From assembly GCA_017857425.1 (NCBI GenBank), contig JAFMDE010000008.1:1-32241 (forward strand): a DNA stretch of 32,241 nt, written 5' to 3'. The notes under the pieces are model-generated. The model was not told where the DNA came from and ran no database searches. It saw nothing but the letters and a program-made list of their open reading frames with translations. Within the stretch, counting starts at the first letter, position 1, and every line of letters starts with the position of its first letter. The translations under genes were made by a program, and so were the position numbers. Shown one piece after another: positions 12,402-20,616 of this stretch. The stretch comes from Akkermansiaceae bacterium. Lineage in GTDB: Bacteria; Verrucomicrobiota; Verrucomicrobiia; Verrucomicrobiales; Akkermansiaceae.

Positions 12402-14150
12402 ATGCTTCAATTTGTGCTTATTCTTGCTTCGGATCCTATCCTCACCTCAGCAGCCTCCAGTATAGAGCTGGGACCCATGTTGATGGGCATGCTTGGCGGT
12501 CTGGCACTTTTCCTCTTTGGCATAGACCGCATGTCGATGGCTCTAAAACTCATCGCTGGCGACAGGCTTAGGCAAATCCTCTCCAAGCTGACAACCAACC
12601 GTTTCACGGGAGCCGCCGCGGGAGCTGCTGTTACCTCCATCATTCAGTCCTCATCTGTGACCACTGTGCTCGTTGTCGGGTTCATCTCCGCAGGCTTGAT
12701 GAACCTGTCCCAGTCCATCGGTATTATTATGGGCGCTAATATCGGCACAACGATGACCGCTCAAATCATCGCCTTCAAAGTCACCCACTACGCCCTGCTC
12801 ATCATTGCCGTTGGATTTGCCTTATCCTTTTTCATCAAAAAAGAGCGCGCTCATCACTGCGGCAAGATGATTATGGGGCTGGGGCTTGTTTTTTACGGTA
12901 TGCAGCTGATGAGCGATGGCGCCAAACCATTACAATCCTACGCACCCTTCATCGATTTGATGAAAAACATGAATGCCCCACTGTTGGGCATTGCTTTTGG
13001 CGCCGCCTTCACCGCCCTAGTCCAGAGCTCCTCAGCAACCACCGGGATTGTCATCGTGCTCGCCAGCCAAGGCCTTTTACCGCTGGATACCGGCATTGCT
13101 CTCATTTTTGGAGCCAATATCGGCACCTGCTTCACGGCCTGGCTAGCCTCTATTGGCAAATCCATCGATGCCAAGCGCGCAGTGACCGTGCACATCTTGT
13201 TTAATGTAGCAGGCGTATTGGTCTGGTTCATGTTGATTCCTGAGCTGGCGGCTTGCGTGAAACACATCTCCCCCCAAGCACCTGAGCTAGGCGGCATTGC
13301 CCGATTAGCGGCAGAGACTCCGAGACAAATCGCAAACGCCCACAGTGTTTTCAACATCACCAACACCTTCCTCTTTATTTGGTTTGTTGGACCCATTAGC
13401 AAAATCGTTATCAAAATCATACCGGAGCGGCCCACCACCGATGCGGAAAAATCTCAGCCCAAGTATCTCGACCCCGCCTTATTAAATACCCCTGCCCTAG
13501 CACTTGATGCGGTCCGCCTTGAGTTAAGCAGAATGGGCACGCGTGTCACAAAGATCACCAATGGCTCACTGGAAGCGGTGAGCTCAGGCACCGCTGAGGA
13601 CATGCGCAACCTATGGAAAATGGATAGCCGTGTTGATGAAATTCATGGTTTCATTTTAGCCTATCTCGCTGATCTCTCTCGTGGAAATCTAGAAAAATCA
13701 CAATCTGATCTTTTACACCGCTACTTGGCCACTTCCAATTATATGGAAAACATCGCTGACATGGTGGAGACCAATCTGATGGAAATCGGACGTGAACGAC
13801 TTCGCACGGGCCTGGTGATCAGTGATGCGACCATGCAGATGCTGAATCATTTCCATCAGGAGGTAAGCCTGCAAGTCAGCCAGTCGATCGACGCATTGAT
13901 TACCAACGACCATACCACTGCCAAAAAAGTAATTGGAGCCAAACCCACGATCAACCAATTGTCGACGGAAGCAGAAAAGCATCTCTCACGACGTTTCAGC
14001 GCTGACGAACCACAGCGCATGGTGGCGTTTCGTCTCGAATCCGAAATGATCGAATACCTTAAAAGGATGTATTACTTTGCCAAGCGCATCGCTAAAATCG
14101 TTGATCACAATCCATCCGAGAAGGCAATGCTTGCTCCGGATTCGGATTAA
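12402..14150 (+). CDS. Na/Pi-cotransporter family protein with C-terminal PhoU-like region
   Basis: 582 aa; duplicated membrane repeats with QSSS motifs (TSIIQSSSVTTVLVVGF; TALVQSSSATTGIVIVLASQG), GANIGTTMTAQI/GANIGTCFTAWL, C-terminal PhoU-like helices. Confidence 0.9.
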   Translation: MLQFVLILASDPILTSAASSIELGPMLMGMLGGLALFLFGIDRMSMALKLIAGDRLRQILSKLTTNRFTGAAAGAAVTSIIQSSSVTTVLVVGFISAGLMNLSQSIGIIMGANIGTTMTAQIIAFKVTHYALLIIAVGFALSFFIKKERAHHCGKMIMGLGLVFYGMQLMSDGAKPLQSYAPFIDLMKNMNAPLLGIAFGAAFTALVQSSSATTGIVIVLASQGLLPLDTGIALIFGANIGTCFTAWLASIGKSIDAKRAVTVHILFNVAGVLVWFMLIPELAACVKHISPQAPELGGIARLAAETPRQIANAHSVFNITNTFLFIWFVGPISKIVIKIIPERPTTDAEKSQPKYLDPALLNTPALALDAVRLELSRMGTRVTKITNGSLEAVSSGTAEDMRNLWKMDSRVDEIHGFILAYLADLSRGNLEKSQSDLLHRYLATSNYMENIADMVETNLMEIGRERLRTGLVISDATMQMLNHFHQEVSLQVSQSIDALITNDHTTAKKVIGAKPTINQLSTEAEKHLSRRFSADEPQRMVAFRLESEMIEYLKRMYYFAKRIAKIVDHNPSEKAMLAPDSD

Positions 14151-15064
14151 GCTTGCGGCTTGCTAGCGAGCTTTTCGGTCACCGTAATAATGACGATACC
14201 TCCAACCAGCCAAGCCACTGCGAGCCATGTGGCAGATTTACTCAGGTCGGGAAAATAACGATTCCACGCAACAACTTTTCCCGTGATCACCAGTGAGTAG
14301 ACAGCGATTTTCCAAGGCCAGATGACCAACAGAGACCCGGCGACAAAACCCGTGATCAACGCCACCGCTGCATTGTGATATTTCTTGAACATCCAGCTTA
14401 AGATGTGGGACAGGGTGAACAGGCCAAGCGCCGCCCCTATTGCCACAGGAATAAGAACCGGAAGAGCCTCGGCCAGTTTAAGCTGACGCAAGTTGTCCAC
14501 CGCATCCAGGACGATCAATTGATAGTTACCCATCAGCAGCAGGATAAAAGATCCAGAAATGCCCGGGATAATCATGCTGCACATGCCCGCAACCCCACAG
14601 GCTGCGAGATAGAGTAAATTGGAATTTTCTCCTGCTGGACTTTGAAAAGCGAGCAAGCCTGCGACAACAACCCCAAAAAGCAAACAAATGATTTCCACAA
14701 AGCCCCACCGCCTAACCATTTTTCCCACATAAAACAAGGACGCCAGAATCAGGCCAAAGAAAAACGCATTCACGAGCACGGGGTGATCCGCGTAGGCTGT
14801 TTTAAGAACCTTCGCCAAGGTCAATATGCTAACAACAACGCCCAAACCGAGAGCAACGAGAAAGCCTAGGTCAACCTGTTTGGCAAAACCACCAAAGTCA
14901 CCTTTACAAAGTAAACGAAGCGCCGTGAAATCAAACGATTTAAGCGCATCAATCAGGCGCTCATAAACACCGGTAATAAACGCGATCGTGCCTCCTGAAA
15001 CACCGGGGATGACATTGGCTGCCCCCATGGCGAAGCCCTTAAGAAAGATGAAAAAATACTCCAT
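14147..15064 (-). CDS. DUF368 membrane protein (PopT-like polyprenyl-phosphate transporter family)
   Basis: 305 aa polytopic; KGFAMGAANVIPGVSGGTIAFITGVYERLI and GVAGMCSMIIPGISGSFILLLMGNY are DUF368 hallmarks. Confidence 0.88.
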   Translation of the reverse strand: MEYFFIFLKGFAMGAANVIPGVSGGTIAFITGVYERLIDALKSFDFTALRLLCKGDFGGFAKQVDLGFLVALGLGVVVSILTLAKVLKTAYADHPVLVNAFFFGLILASLFYVGKMVRRWGFVEIICLLFGVVVAGLLAFQSPAGENSNLLYLAACGVAGMCSMIIPGISGSFILLLMGNYQLIVLDAVDNLRQLKLAEALPVLIPVAIGAALGLFTLSHILSWMFKKYHNAAVALITGFVAGSLLVIWPWKIAVYSLVITGKVVAWNRYFPDLSKSATWLAVAWLVGGIVIITVTEKLASKPQA

Positions 15065-15073
15065 GACGAGGGA

Positions 15074-16570
15074 TTACATCTCCAACATCAGACGGCTCGG
15101 GTTTTCCAAACAGTCCTTGATGCGTATGAGGAAAGTGACCGCCTCCTTGCCATCTACAAGACGATGGTCATAGCTCAGTGCTAAATACATCATGGGGCGA
15201 ATGACGACCTCACCATTAAGCGCCACTGGGCGCTGCTGGATAGTGTGCATGCCAAGGATACCGCTCTGTGGCGGGTTCAAAATCGGCGTGCTGAGCAGCG
15301 AGCCATAGACACCACCATTGGAAATGGTAAAGACTCCACCCTGAAGGTCTGCGAGATCCATGCTGCCATCGTTAGCTTTGGCCGCATATTCAAGAATGCC
15401 CTTTTCGACATCAGCAAAACCTTTTTTATCACAATCCCGAAGCACCGGCACAACCAGACCTTTCTGCGTGCCAATGGCAACGCCGACATCGTAGAAATGA
15501 TTTTCGATAATGTCCGTGCCATCGATTCGTCCGTTGATACTGGGAACATCCTTCAAGGCTTGCACAGTGGCTTTGACAAAAAAGGACATGAAGCCAAGCT
15601 TGCAGCCATGCTTTGCCACAAACTCTTCCTGCACCTGCTTACGCAACTCCATAATGGCAGTCATATCCACTTCGTTGAATGTCGTTAGGATAGCTGCAGT
15701 TTGCTGTGCATTGACGAGGTGGCTGGCAACCTTCCTACGCAGCATGCTCATTTTACGCCGAGTGGTGCGCCCATTGTCCTCGCTTTGAGATTGACCGGCC
15801 GGCTCAGGCTTACTGGGCGAAACGGACAAATCTGGCCGTGAACCGGCAGCTGAAACATTAGGGGCTACTGGCGCTGGAATACTTACAGCAGGCGGGGCTG
15901 CTGGGGTAGACTTGGCTTGAGGTGTAGATGCTGCCTCAGCCTGAGCCGATGCCTGCGCTGGTGCGCCACTAGCTCCAACGCTAATGGTGGCAATGACCGT
16001 GCCTATATCTACTTCTTCGCCCTCAGGGATGAGGATATTAAGCACACCCCCCTCCTCTGCCTCGAGCTCGTTGGAAACCTTATCTGTCTCGAGCGTGGCC
16101 AGGGTATCCCCCTTATTGACCTGAGATTTGTCAGCCATGTGCCAACGACCAATATTGGCTGAGGTAATGGACTCTCCAGCAGCTGGAACTTTGATTTCAA
16201 TTTCCTTAACTGCTTGCGGTTCGGAACCCGCTTGCGGTTCGGAGTCAGCTTGCGGTTCGGAACCCGCTTGGGGCTCAGGATCAGCTTCAACAGGAGCGTC
16301 GGACTTCGCCTCTTTCTTTGCAGTATCCCCGGCATTACCCTCTTCAATCACGCCTACGACTGTCCCGATAGCGACCTCCTCGCCTTCCTGAACAAGCACA
16401 TTAAGAATTCCCGCAACTTCTGCATCAAGGTCATTAGAAACCTTGTCCGTCTCGATGGTCAAAACCGTCTCTCCTTTCGAAACGGCGTCGCCGCTTTGCT
16501 TGTGCCAGCGCGCAACATTGGCAGAGGTAATTGATTCGCCGACGTTCGGGATCTTAATTTCAGTGGCCAT
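15074..16570 (-). CDS. sucB: 2-oxoglutarate dehydrogenase E2 (dihydrolipoamide succinyltransferase), two lipoyl domains
   Basis: Two lipoyl domains (…[21 protein letters not shown]…; …[21 protein letters not shown]…), catalytic domain ending [36 protein letters not shown]; follows sucA. Confidence 0.93.
   Translation of the reverse strand: MATEIKIPNVGESITSANVARWHKQSGDAVSKGETVLTIETDKVSNDLDAEVAGILNVLVQEGEEVAIGTVVGVIEEGNAGDTAKKEAKSDAPVEADPEPQAGSEPQADSEPQAGSEPQAVKEIEIKVPAAGESITSANIGRWHMADKSQVNKGDTLATLETDKVSNELEAEEGGVLNILIPEGEEVDIGTVIATISVGASGAPAQASAQAEAASTPQAKSTPAAPPAVSIPAPVAPNVSAAGSRPDLSVSPSKPEPAGQSQSEDNGRTTRRKMSMLRRKVASHLVNAQQTAAILTTFNEVDMTAIMELRKQVQEEFVAKHGCKLGFMSFFVKATVQALKDVPSINGRIDGTDIIENHFYDVGVAIGTQKGLVVPVLRDCDKKGFADVEKGILEYAAKANDGSMDLADLQGGVFTISNGGVYGSLLSTPILNPPQSGILGMHTIQQRPVALNGEVVIRPMMYLALSYDHRLVDGKEAVTFLIRIKDCLENPSRLMLEM
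16209..16280 (+). repeat. 18-bp x4 in-frame tandem repeat within sucB (interdomain linker)
   Basis: Units actgcttgcggttcggaa / cccgcttgcggttcggag / tcagcttgcggttcggaa / cccgcttggggctcagga; encodes [24 protein letters not shown] on the minus strand. Confidence 0.9.
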
Positions 16571-16605
16571 AGGAATAATCGTGGGTAATAAAAGGGAGGG
16601 TGAGT

Positions 16606-19449
16606 TTAGACTTCGAAGGCACCTGCGACAAGCGTTTGCTGCTCGTGGGTGTGCTGCGCTTTTGATCCCGCCGCGGGACTTGAGGATGACTTGCGTCCCG
16701 AGTAGCTGATGCGCGTATCGAGAACGGCTTCCAACCTAGGTCTTATGTAGGTGTATGCTCCCATGTTACGCGGCTCCTCTTGAGCCCATACCCATTGCGA
16801 GACCTTGGGATACTGGCTGAGAATAAGTTCCAGCATCTCCTCATTGAAGGGGTAGAGTTGTTCAATGCGTATGATGGCTGCATTTTTAATTTCTTTCTCG
16901 TCACGGTACTTTGCAAGGTCATAGAAAACCTTACCACTACAGAACACGACACGCTCCACATCATTTGGTTTTTCAAAATCCACCACATCAGGCAGTATTT
17001 CTTGGAAGCACGCACCCTCAAGAAAGTCCGCTTCATTCGATACAGCCTCAGGGCGAGACAAGAGACTCTTGGGGGTCATCAGGATCAAAGGCTTGCGGAA
17101 CGCACGCTTCTTTTGCCTGCGCAGCGCATGAAAGTATTGAGCCGGTGTCGAAAGGTTAGCCACCTGGATATTCTTTTCTGCGCAGAGTTGCAGAAAACGC
17201 TCGAGACGAGCACTTGAGTGCTCGGGGCCCATGCCCTCGTAACCATGAGGAAGCAGCATCACCAAGCTGCTAGGCGTTTGCCACTTTGATTCAGCAGAGG
17301 CAATAAACTGATCAATGATGACCTGTGCTCCATTAGAAAAATCTCCGAACTGAGCCTCCCACATGATGAGCATGTTGGTTGCTCCAAGTGAGTATCCATA
17401 GTCAAAACCCAAAACAGCTGCCTCCGAAAGAAGCGAGTTATAGACACAAAAATTAGCTTGGTCTTTAGAAAGGTTCTTCAGGGGAATGTAACGCTCCCTT
17501 GTTTCTGAATCATAAAATACAGCGTGGCGGTGACTAAAGGTGCCACGGCGCACATCCTGACCCGACAAGCGCACAGGGTTTCCCTCCATCAGTAATGAAC
17601 CCCATGCCAATGACTCAGCAAACGCCCAGTCATATTCCTGCCCAGTCTTCAGAGCTTCTTGCCGCCTCGGGATAAAGCGCTTCGCAAGGGTCTTATGCAG
17701 GTTGAAACCCTCTGGCATGTCAGTGAGCACCTTACCTATATGCTGCATGGCTTTTCTCGAGATGCCGGTGGGCACAGGAGCATGTGAATAGCTGGGCTGG
17801 GACTCCGCGGTGGATCCGCTGAAAATAGTGCGGTCACCCTTTTCCATGTGGTGTACCATGGTGTGATAACCCTCGTCCAAATCATCTTGAACCTGCTTCT
17901 CTATAGCATCCGCCTCCTGCTGGCTCAACGCCCCTGCTGCAACAACTCTATCCTTAAAGAGATCCCCAATCGGTTTGCGCGCATCGACTTTCTTATAAAT
18001 ATGCGGCTGAGTGAATGCAGCTTGATCTGCCTCGTTGTGACCATGTCGACGGTAACAATACATATCGATGACGATGTCGCGGCCAAATGTTTGCCTGTAT
18101 TCCAGGGCAAGGACAGCGGCCCAGACCAAATCTTGAGGCTGCTCTCCGTTGACGTGGATAACTGGAGCTTCAATCATCTTGGCAATATCTGTCGCGTAAT
18201 GTGATGAACGCGCGTCCTCGGGCATGGTGGTGAAACCAATCTGATTATTGATCACAATGTGAATCGTTCCTCCGGTATGATAGCCGGGCAGCTGGGAAAG
18301 GTTCAGGACTTCAGCCACTGATCCCTGACCGGCAAATGCCGCATCACCATGCAATAAAATAGGCATCACCCTGCCTCGGTGCGCTCCGGTCACATTGCGC
18401 TCAGACTCTTTGAGATTATCGCCCCCCATCAGACGCTGGCGCGCCCTGGCCTTACCTTCAACCACCGCATTGACAGCTTCCAAATGGCTTGGATTTGCGG
18501 CAAGCGATACGTGCACCTCTCCATCCAGCAGCATGCGTTCGCCCTCATAGCCTAGGTGGTATTTCACATCACCATCACCCGCGACAAGATCAGGAACGTA
18601 GTTGGGCGTAAATTCATACAGCAGCGTGGTCAGTGACTTGCGCAAGAAATTACGAAGCACATTGAGACGGCCCCTGTGTGCCATGCCCATCTCGATGGCC
18701 TTGACATCATAACTGGGGCATTTTTCTAGAATCGTATTAAGTAGCACCATGGTGCCCTCACCGCCCTCGAGCGAAAACCTTTTTTCACCGAGGAACTTCT
18801 TAGCAAGGAAGGACTCAAAAAGCTGAGACTCAAGTAACCACTTCAGGACTTTTCCCTCCTCGTAATTGATTAAATGCTGATGCTCATCACGATGCTCAAC
18901 ACGTTCACGGATCCAGTTCCGAATCTCCGTATTGAAAATGTGCATGAACTCAGTGCCCACGTTACCACAATAAGTTTCTTCGAGAGAGGCGATCAACTCA
19001 CGCAGCGTCATCTTCTGCCCGCGGCGATAGAACTGTGTCGAGACCTCCCGATCTAGATCGGATTCACTGAGCCCAAACTGATCGAGCTGCAATCGAGGAT
19101 TAGGCACGCCCTCATCATCAAGTGGATTAAGGTGAGCTTGAGTGTGACCGAGGGTGCGATAATTGTAGAGCAGGCTCACTACCCTGCCCCGGAAATTCAA
19201 ATAATGCTCATCAGAAGATTGCACCTCCATATTGGCACTGGGCAAGGCCGCAGTGTCCGCGGGCTTTGCTACTGCCGTAGTTGCCGGAGCTGTGGTATCT
19301 TGGCGCTGTTTGAGCTGCGCATTACCAAGTTCAAAACCTTCAAAAAAAGCACACCAATCAGCCTCAACAGACTGGGGGTCTTCACACCACTGATCATACT
19401 TTTGATCAAGAAGGTCGGCATTAAAGCGCGCTGATATTGATGATTTCAT
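16606..19449 (-). CDS. sucA: 2-oxoglutarate dehydrogenase E1 component
   Basis: 947 aa; N-terminal [106 protein letters not shown]. Confidence 0.98.
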   Translation of the reverse strand: MKSSISARFNADLLDQKYDQWCEDPQSVEADWCAFFEGFELGNAQLKQRQDTTAPATTAVAKPADTAALPSANMEVQSSDEHYLNFRGRVVSLLYNYRTLGHTQAHLNPLDDEGVPNPRLQLDQFGLSESDLDREVSTQFYRRGQKMTLRELIASLEETYCGNVGTEFMHIFNTEIRNWIRERVEHRDEHQHLINYEEGKVLKWLLESQLFESFLAKKFLGEKRFSLEGGEGTMVLLNTILEKCPSYDVKAIEMGMAHRGRLNVLRNFLRKSLTTLLYEFTPNYVPDLVAGDGDVKYHLGYEGERMLLDGEVHVSLAANPSHLEAVNAVVEGKARARQRLMGGDNLKESERNVTGAHRGRVMPILLHGDAAFAGQGSVAEVLNLSQLPGYHTGGTIHIVINNQIGFTTMPEDARSSHYATDIAKMIEAPVIHVNGEQPQDLVWAAVLALEYRQTFGRDIVIDMYCYRRHGHNEADQAAFTQPHIYKKVDARKPIGDLFKDRVVAAGALSQQEADAIEKQVQDDLDEGYHTMVHHMEKGDRTIFSGSTAESQPSYSHAPVPTGISRKAMQHIGKVLTDMPEGFNLHKTLAKRFIPRRQEALKTGQEYDWAFAESLAWGSLLMEGNPVRLSGQDVRRGTFSHRHAVFYDSETRERYIPLKNLSKDQANFCVYNSLLSEAAVLGFDYGYSLGATNMLIMWEAQFGDFSNGAQVIIDQFIASAESKWQTPSSLVMLLPHGYEGMGPEHSSARLERFLQLCAEKNIQVANLSTPAQYFHALRRQKKRAFRKPLILMTPKSLLSRPEAVSNEADFLEGACFQEILPDVVDFEKPNDVERVVFCSGKVFYDLAKYRDEKEIKNAAIIRIEQLYPFNEEMLELILSQYPKVSQWVWAQEEPRNMGAYTYIRPRLEAVLDTRISYSGRKSSSSPAAGSKAQHTHEQQTLVAGAFEV

Positions 19450-19606
19450 TGACAGAAAAAAGGTGAATTTATAGCCGCAATCTGCTTTTCTTTCTTGGAG
19501 CTACGTAGAACTTAGTTGTAATTACTGTCACAGCCCCTCAGAGTCAACGCGCAAGGCGTCTCTTTTACGACATTTTTCAAACTCCTTCAACCGTGTCCAC
19601 CCATCA

Positions 19607-20539
19607 ATGATTGACGTCAACAATCTCAGCAAACGATACGGCAGGCATACTGCCGTTAATGATATCAGTTTTAAGGTAGGCAAAGGAAAAATCATCGGCT
19701 TCCTTGGCCCCAACGGAGCAGGCAAGACGACTACATTGCGTATGCTCACCGGTTATCTGCCGCCAAGCTCAGGAAGCGCCGAGGTCGCAGGCTATGATAT
19801 CTTCCGCGATTCTGTGAGCGCTCGCCGCAAGATTGGCTACATGCCCGAAAATGTCCCCCTCTACGATGAAATGCGCGTTCGTGAGTATCTGCGCTACCGA
19901 GCACACCTCAAGGGGCTCAAAGGCAGAAATGCCCGCCAACACATCGGCGAAGCCATGGAGCTCTGCGGACTCACCCACGTTAGGCGCAAAATGATCAAAA
20001 CTCTCTCCAAGGGCTACCGCCAAAGAGTCGGCCTTGCTGACGCCCTTGTCCACAAGCCGGATCTTCTCATTTTAGATGAGCCGACCAATGGCCTGGACCC
20101 CAATCAAATCCGTTCTATCAGAAACCTGATCAAACGACTCGGGGAAACTCACACCGTCATGCTCTCCACCCACATTCTCCACGAAGTGGAAATGACCTGT
20201 GATCATGTCATCATCATTGACGAGGGCAAAATTAAAGCCACGGGATCCCCCTCTGAATTAGTCAATGAAATGCGTGCTGCTGGAAAAATCACAGTAGAAA
20301 TACAGGCTGACGAGGAGGAGGCGGCGGCTGCCTTCAATGAGCTCAAACACGTTAAAAAAGTCATCTGCGAAGGAAAAGAAGACAACTGGACAAAATTCTC
20401 CATCCTCGTAGATCATGGCACAGATACTCGAGAGCGCATATCAGCACTCACGGCCGCCAAGCAATGGCCCATCCGTACTCTTCATCGTCACAGGTCCACC
20501 CTTGAAGATGTTTTTGTCGAACTCACGCGCAAGGATTAA
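19607..20539 (+). CDS. ABC transporter ATP-binding protein (GldA/NatA-like)
   Basis: 310 aa; Walker A GPNGAGKTTTLRML, signature LSKGYRQRVGLADAL, Walker B LLILDEPTNGLDPNQ. Confidence 0.93.
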   Translation: MIDVNNLSKRYGRHTAVNDISFKVGKGKIIGFLGPNGAGKTTTLRMLTGYLPPSSGSAEVAGYDIFRDSVSARRKIGYMPENVPLYDEMRVREYLRYRAHLKGLKGRNARQHIGEAMELCGLTHVRRKMIKTLSKGYRQRVGLADALVHKPDLLILDEPTNGLDPNQIRSIRNLIKRLGETHTVMLSTHILHEVEMTCDHVIIIDEGKIKATGSPSELVNEMRAAGKITVEIQADEEEAAAAFNELKHVKKVICEGKEDNWTKFSILVDHGTDTRERISALTAAKQWPIRTLHRHRSTLEDVFVELTRKD

Positions 20540-20616
20540 TCTCACAGGATTAACGTCACGGCATTAGTCTCGCCGCATCAGCCTCACCCCGTCGGCCTCA
20601 CCCCGCCGGGTTACTC
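20533..20616. repeat. Degenerate 14-bp tandem repeat filling a convergent intergenic region
   Basis: In register: GGATTAATCTCACA|GGATTAACGTCACG|GCATTAGTCTCGCC|GCATCAGCCTCACC|CCGTCGGCCTCACC|CCGCCGGGTTACTC. Confidence 0.8.

Noticed and set aside
16209-16280. Intergenic or mobile repeat
   Set aside because: It lies in frame within sucB and encodes a typical Pro/Ala/Glu-rich lipoyl linker.
20533-20616. CRISPR array
   Set aside because: Units are 14 bp, directly adjacent without unique spacers, degenerate, and there are no cas genes.
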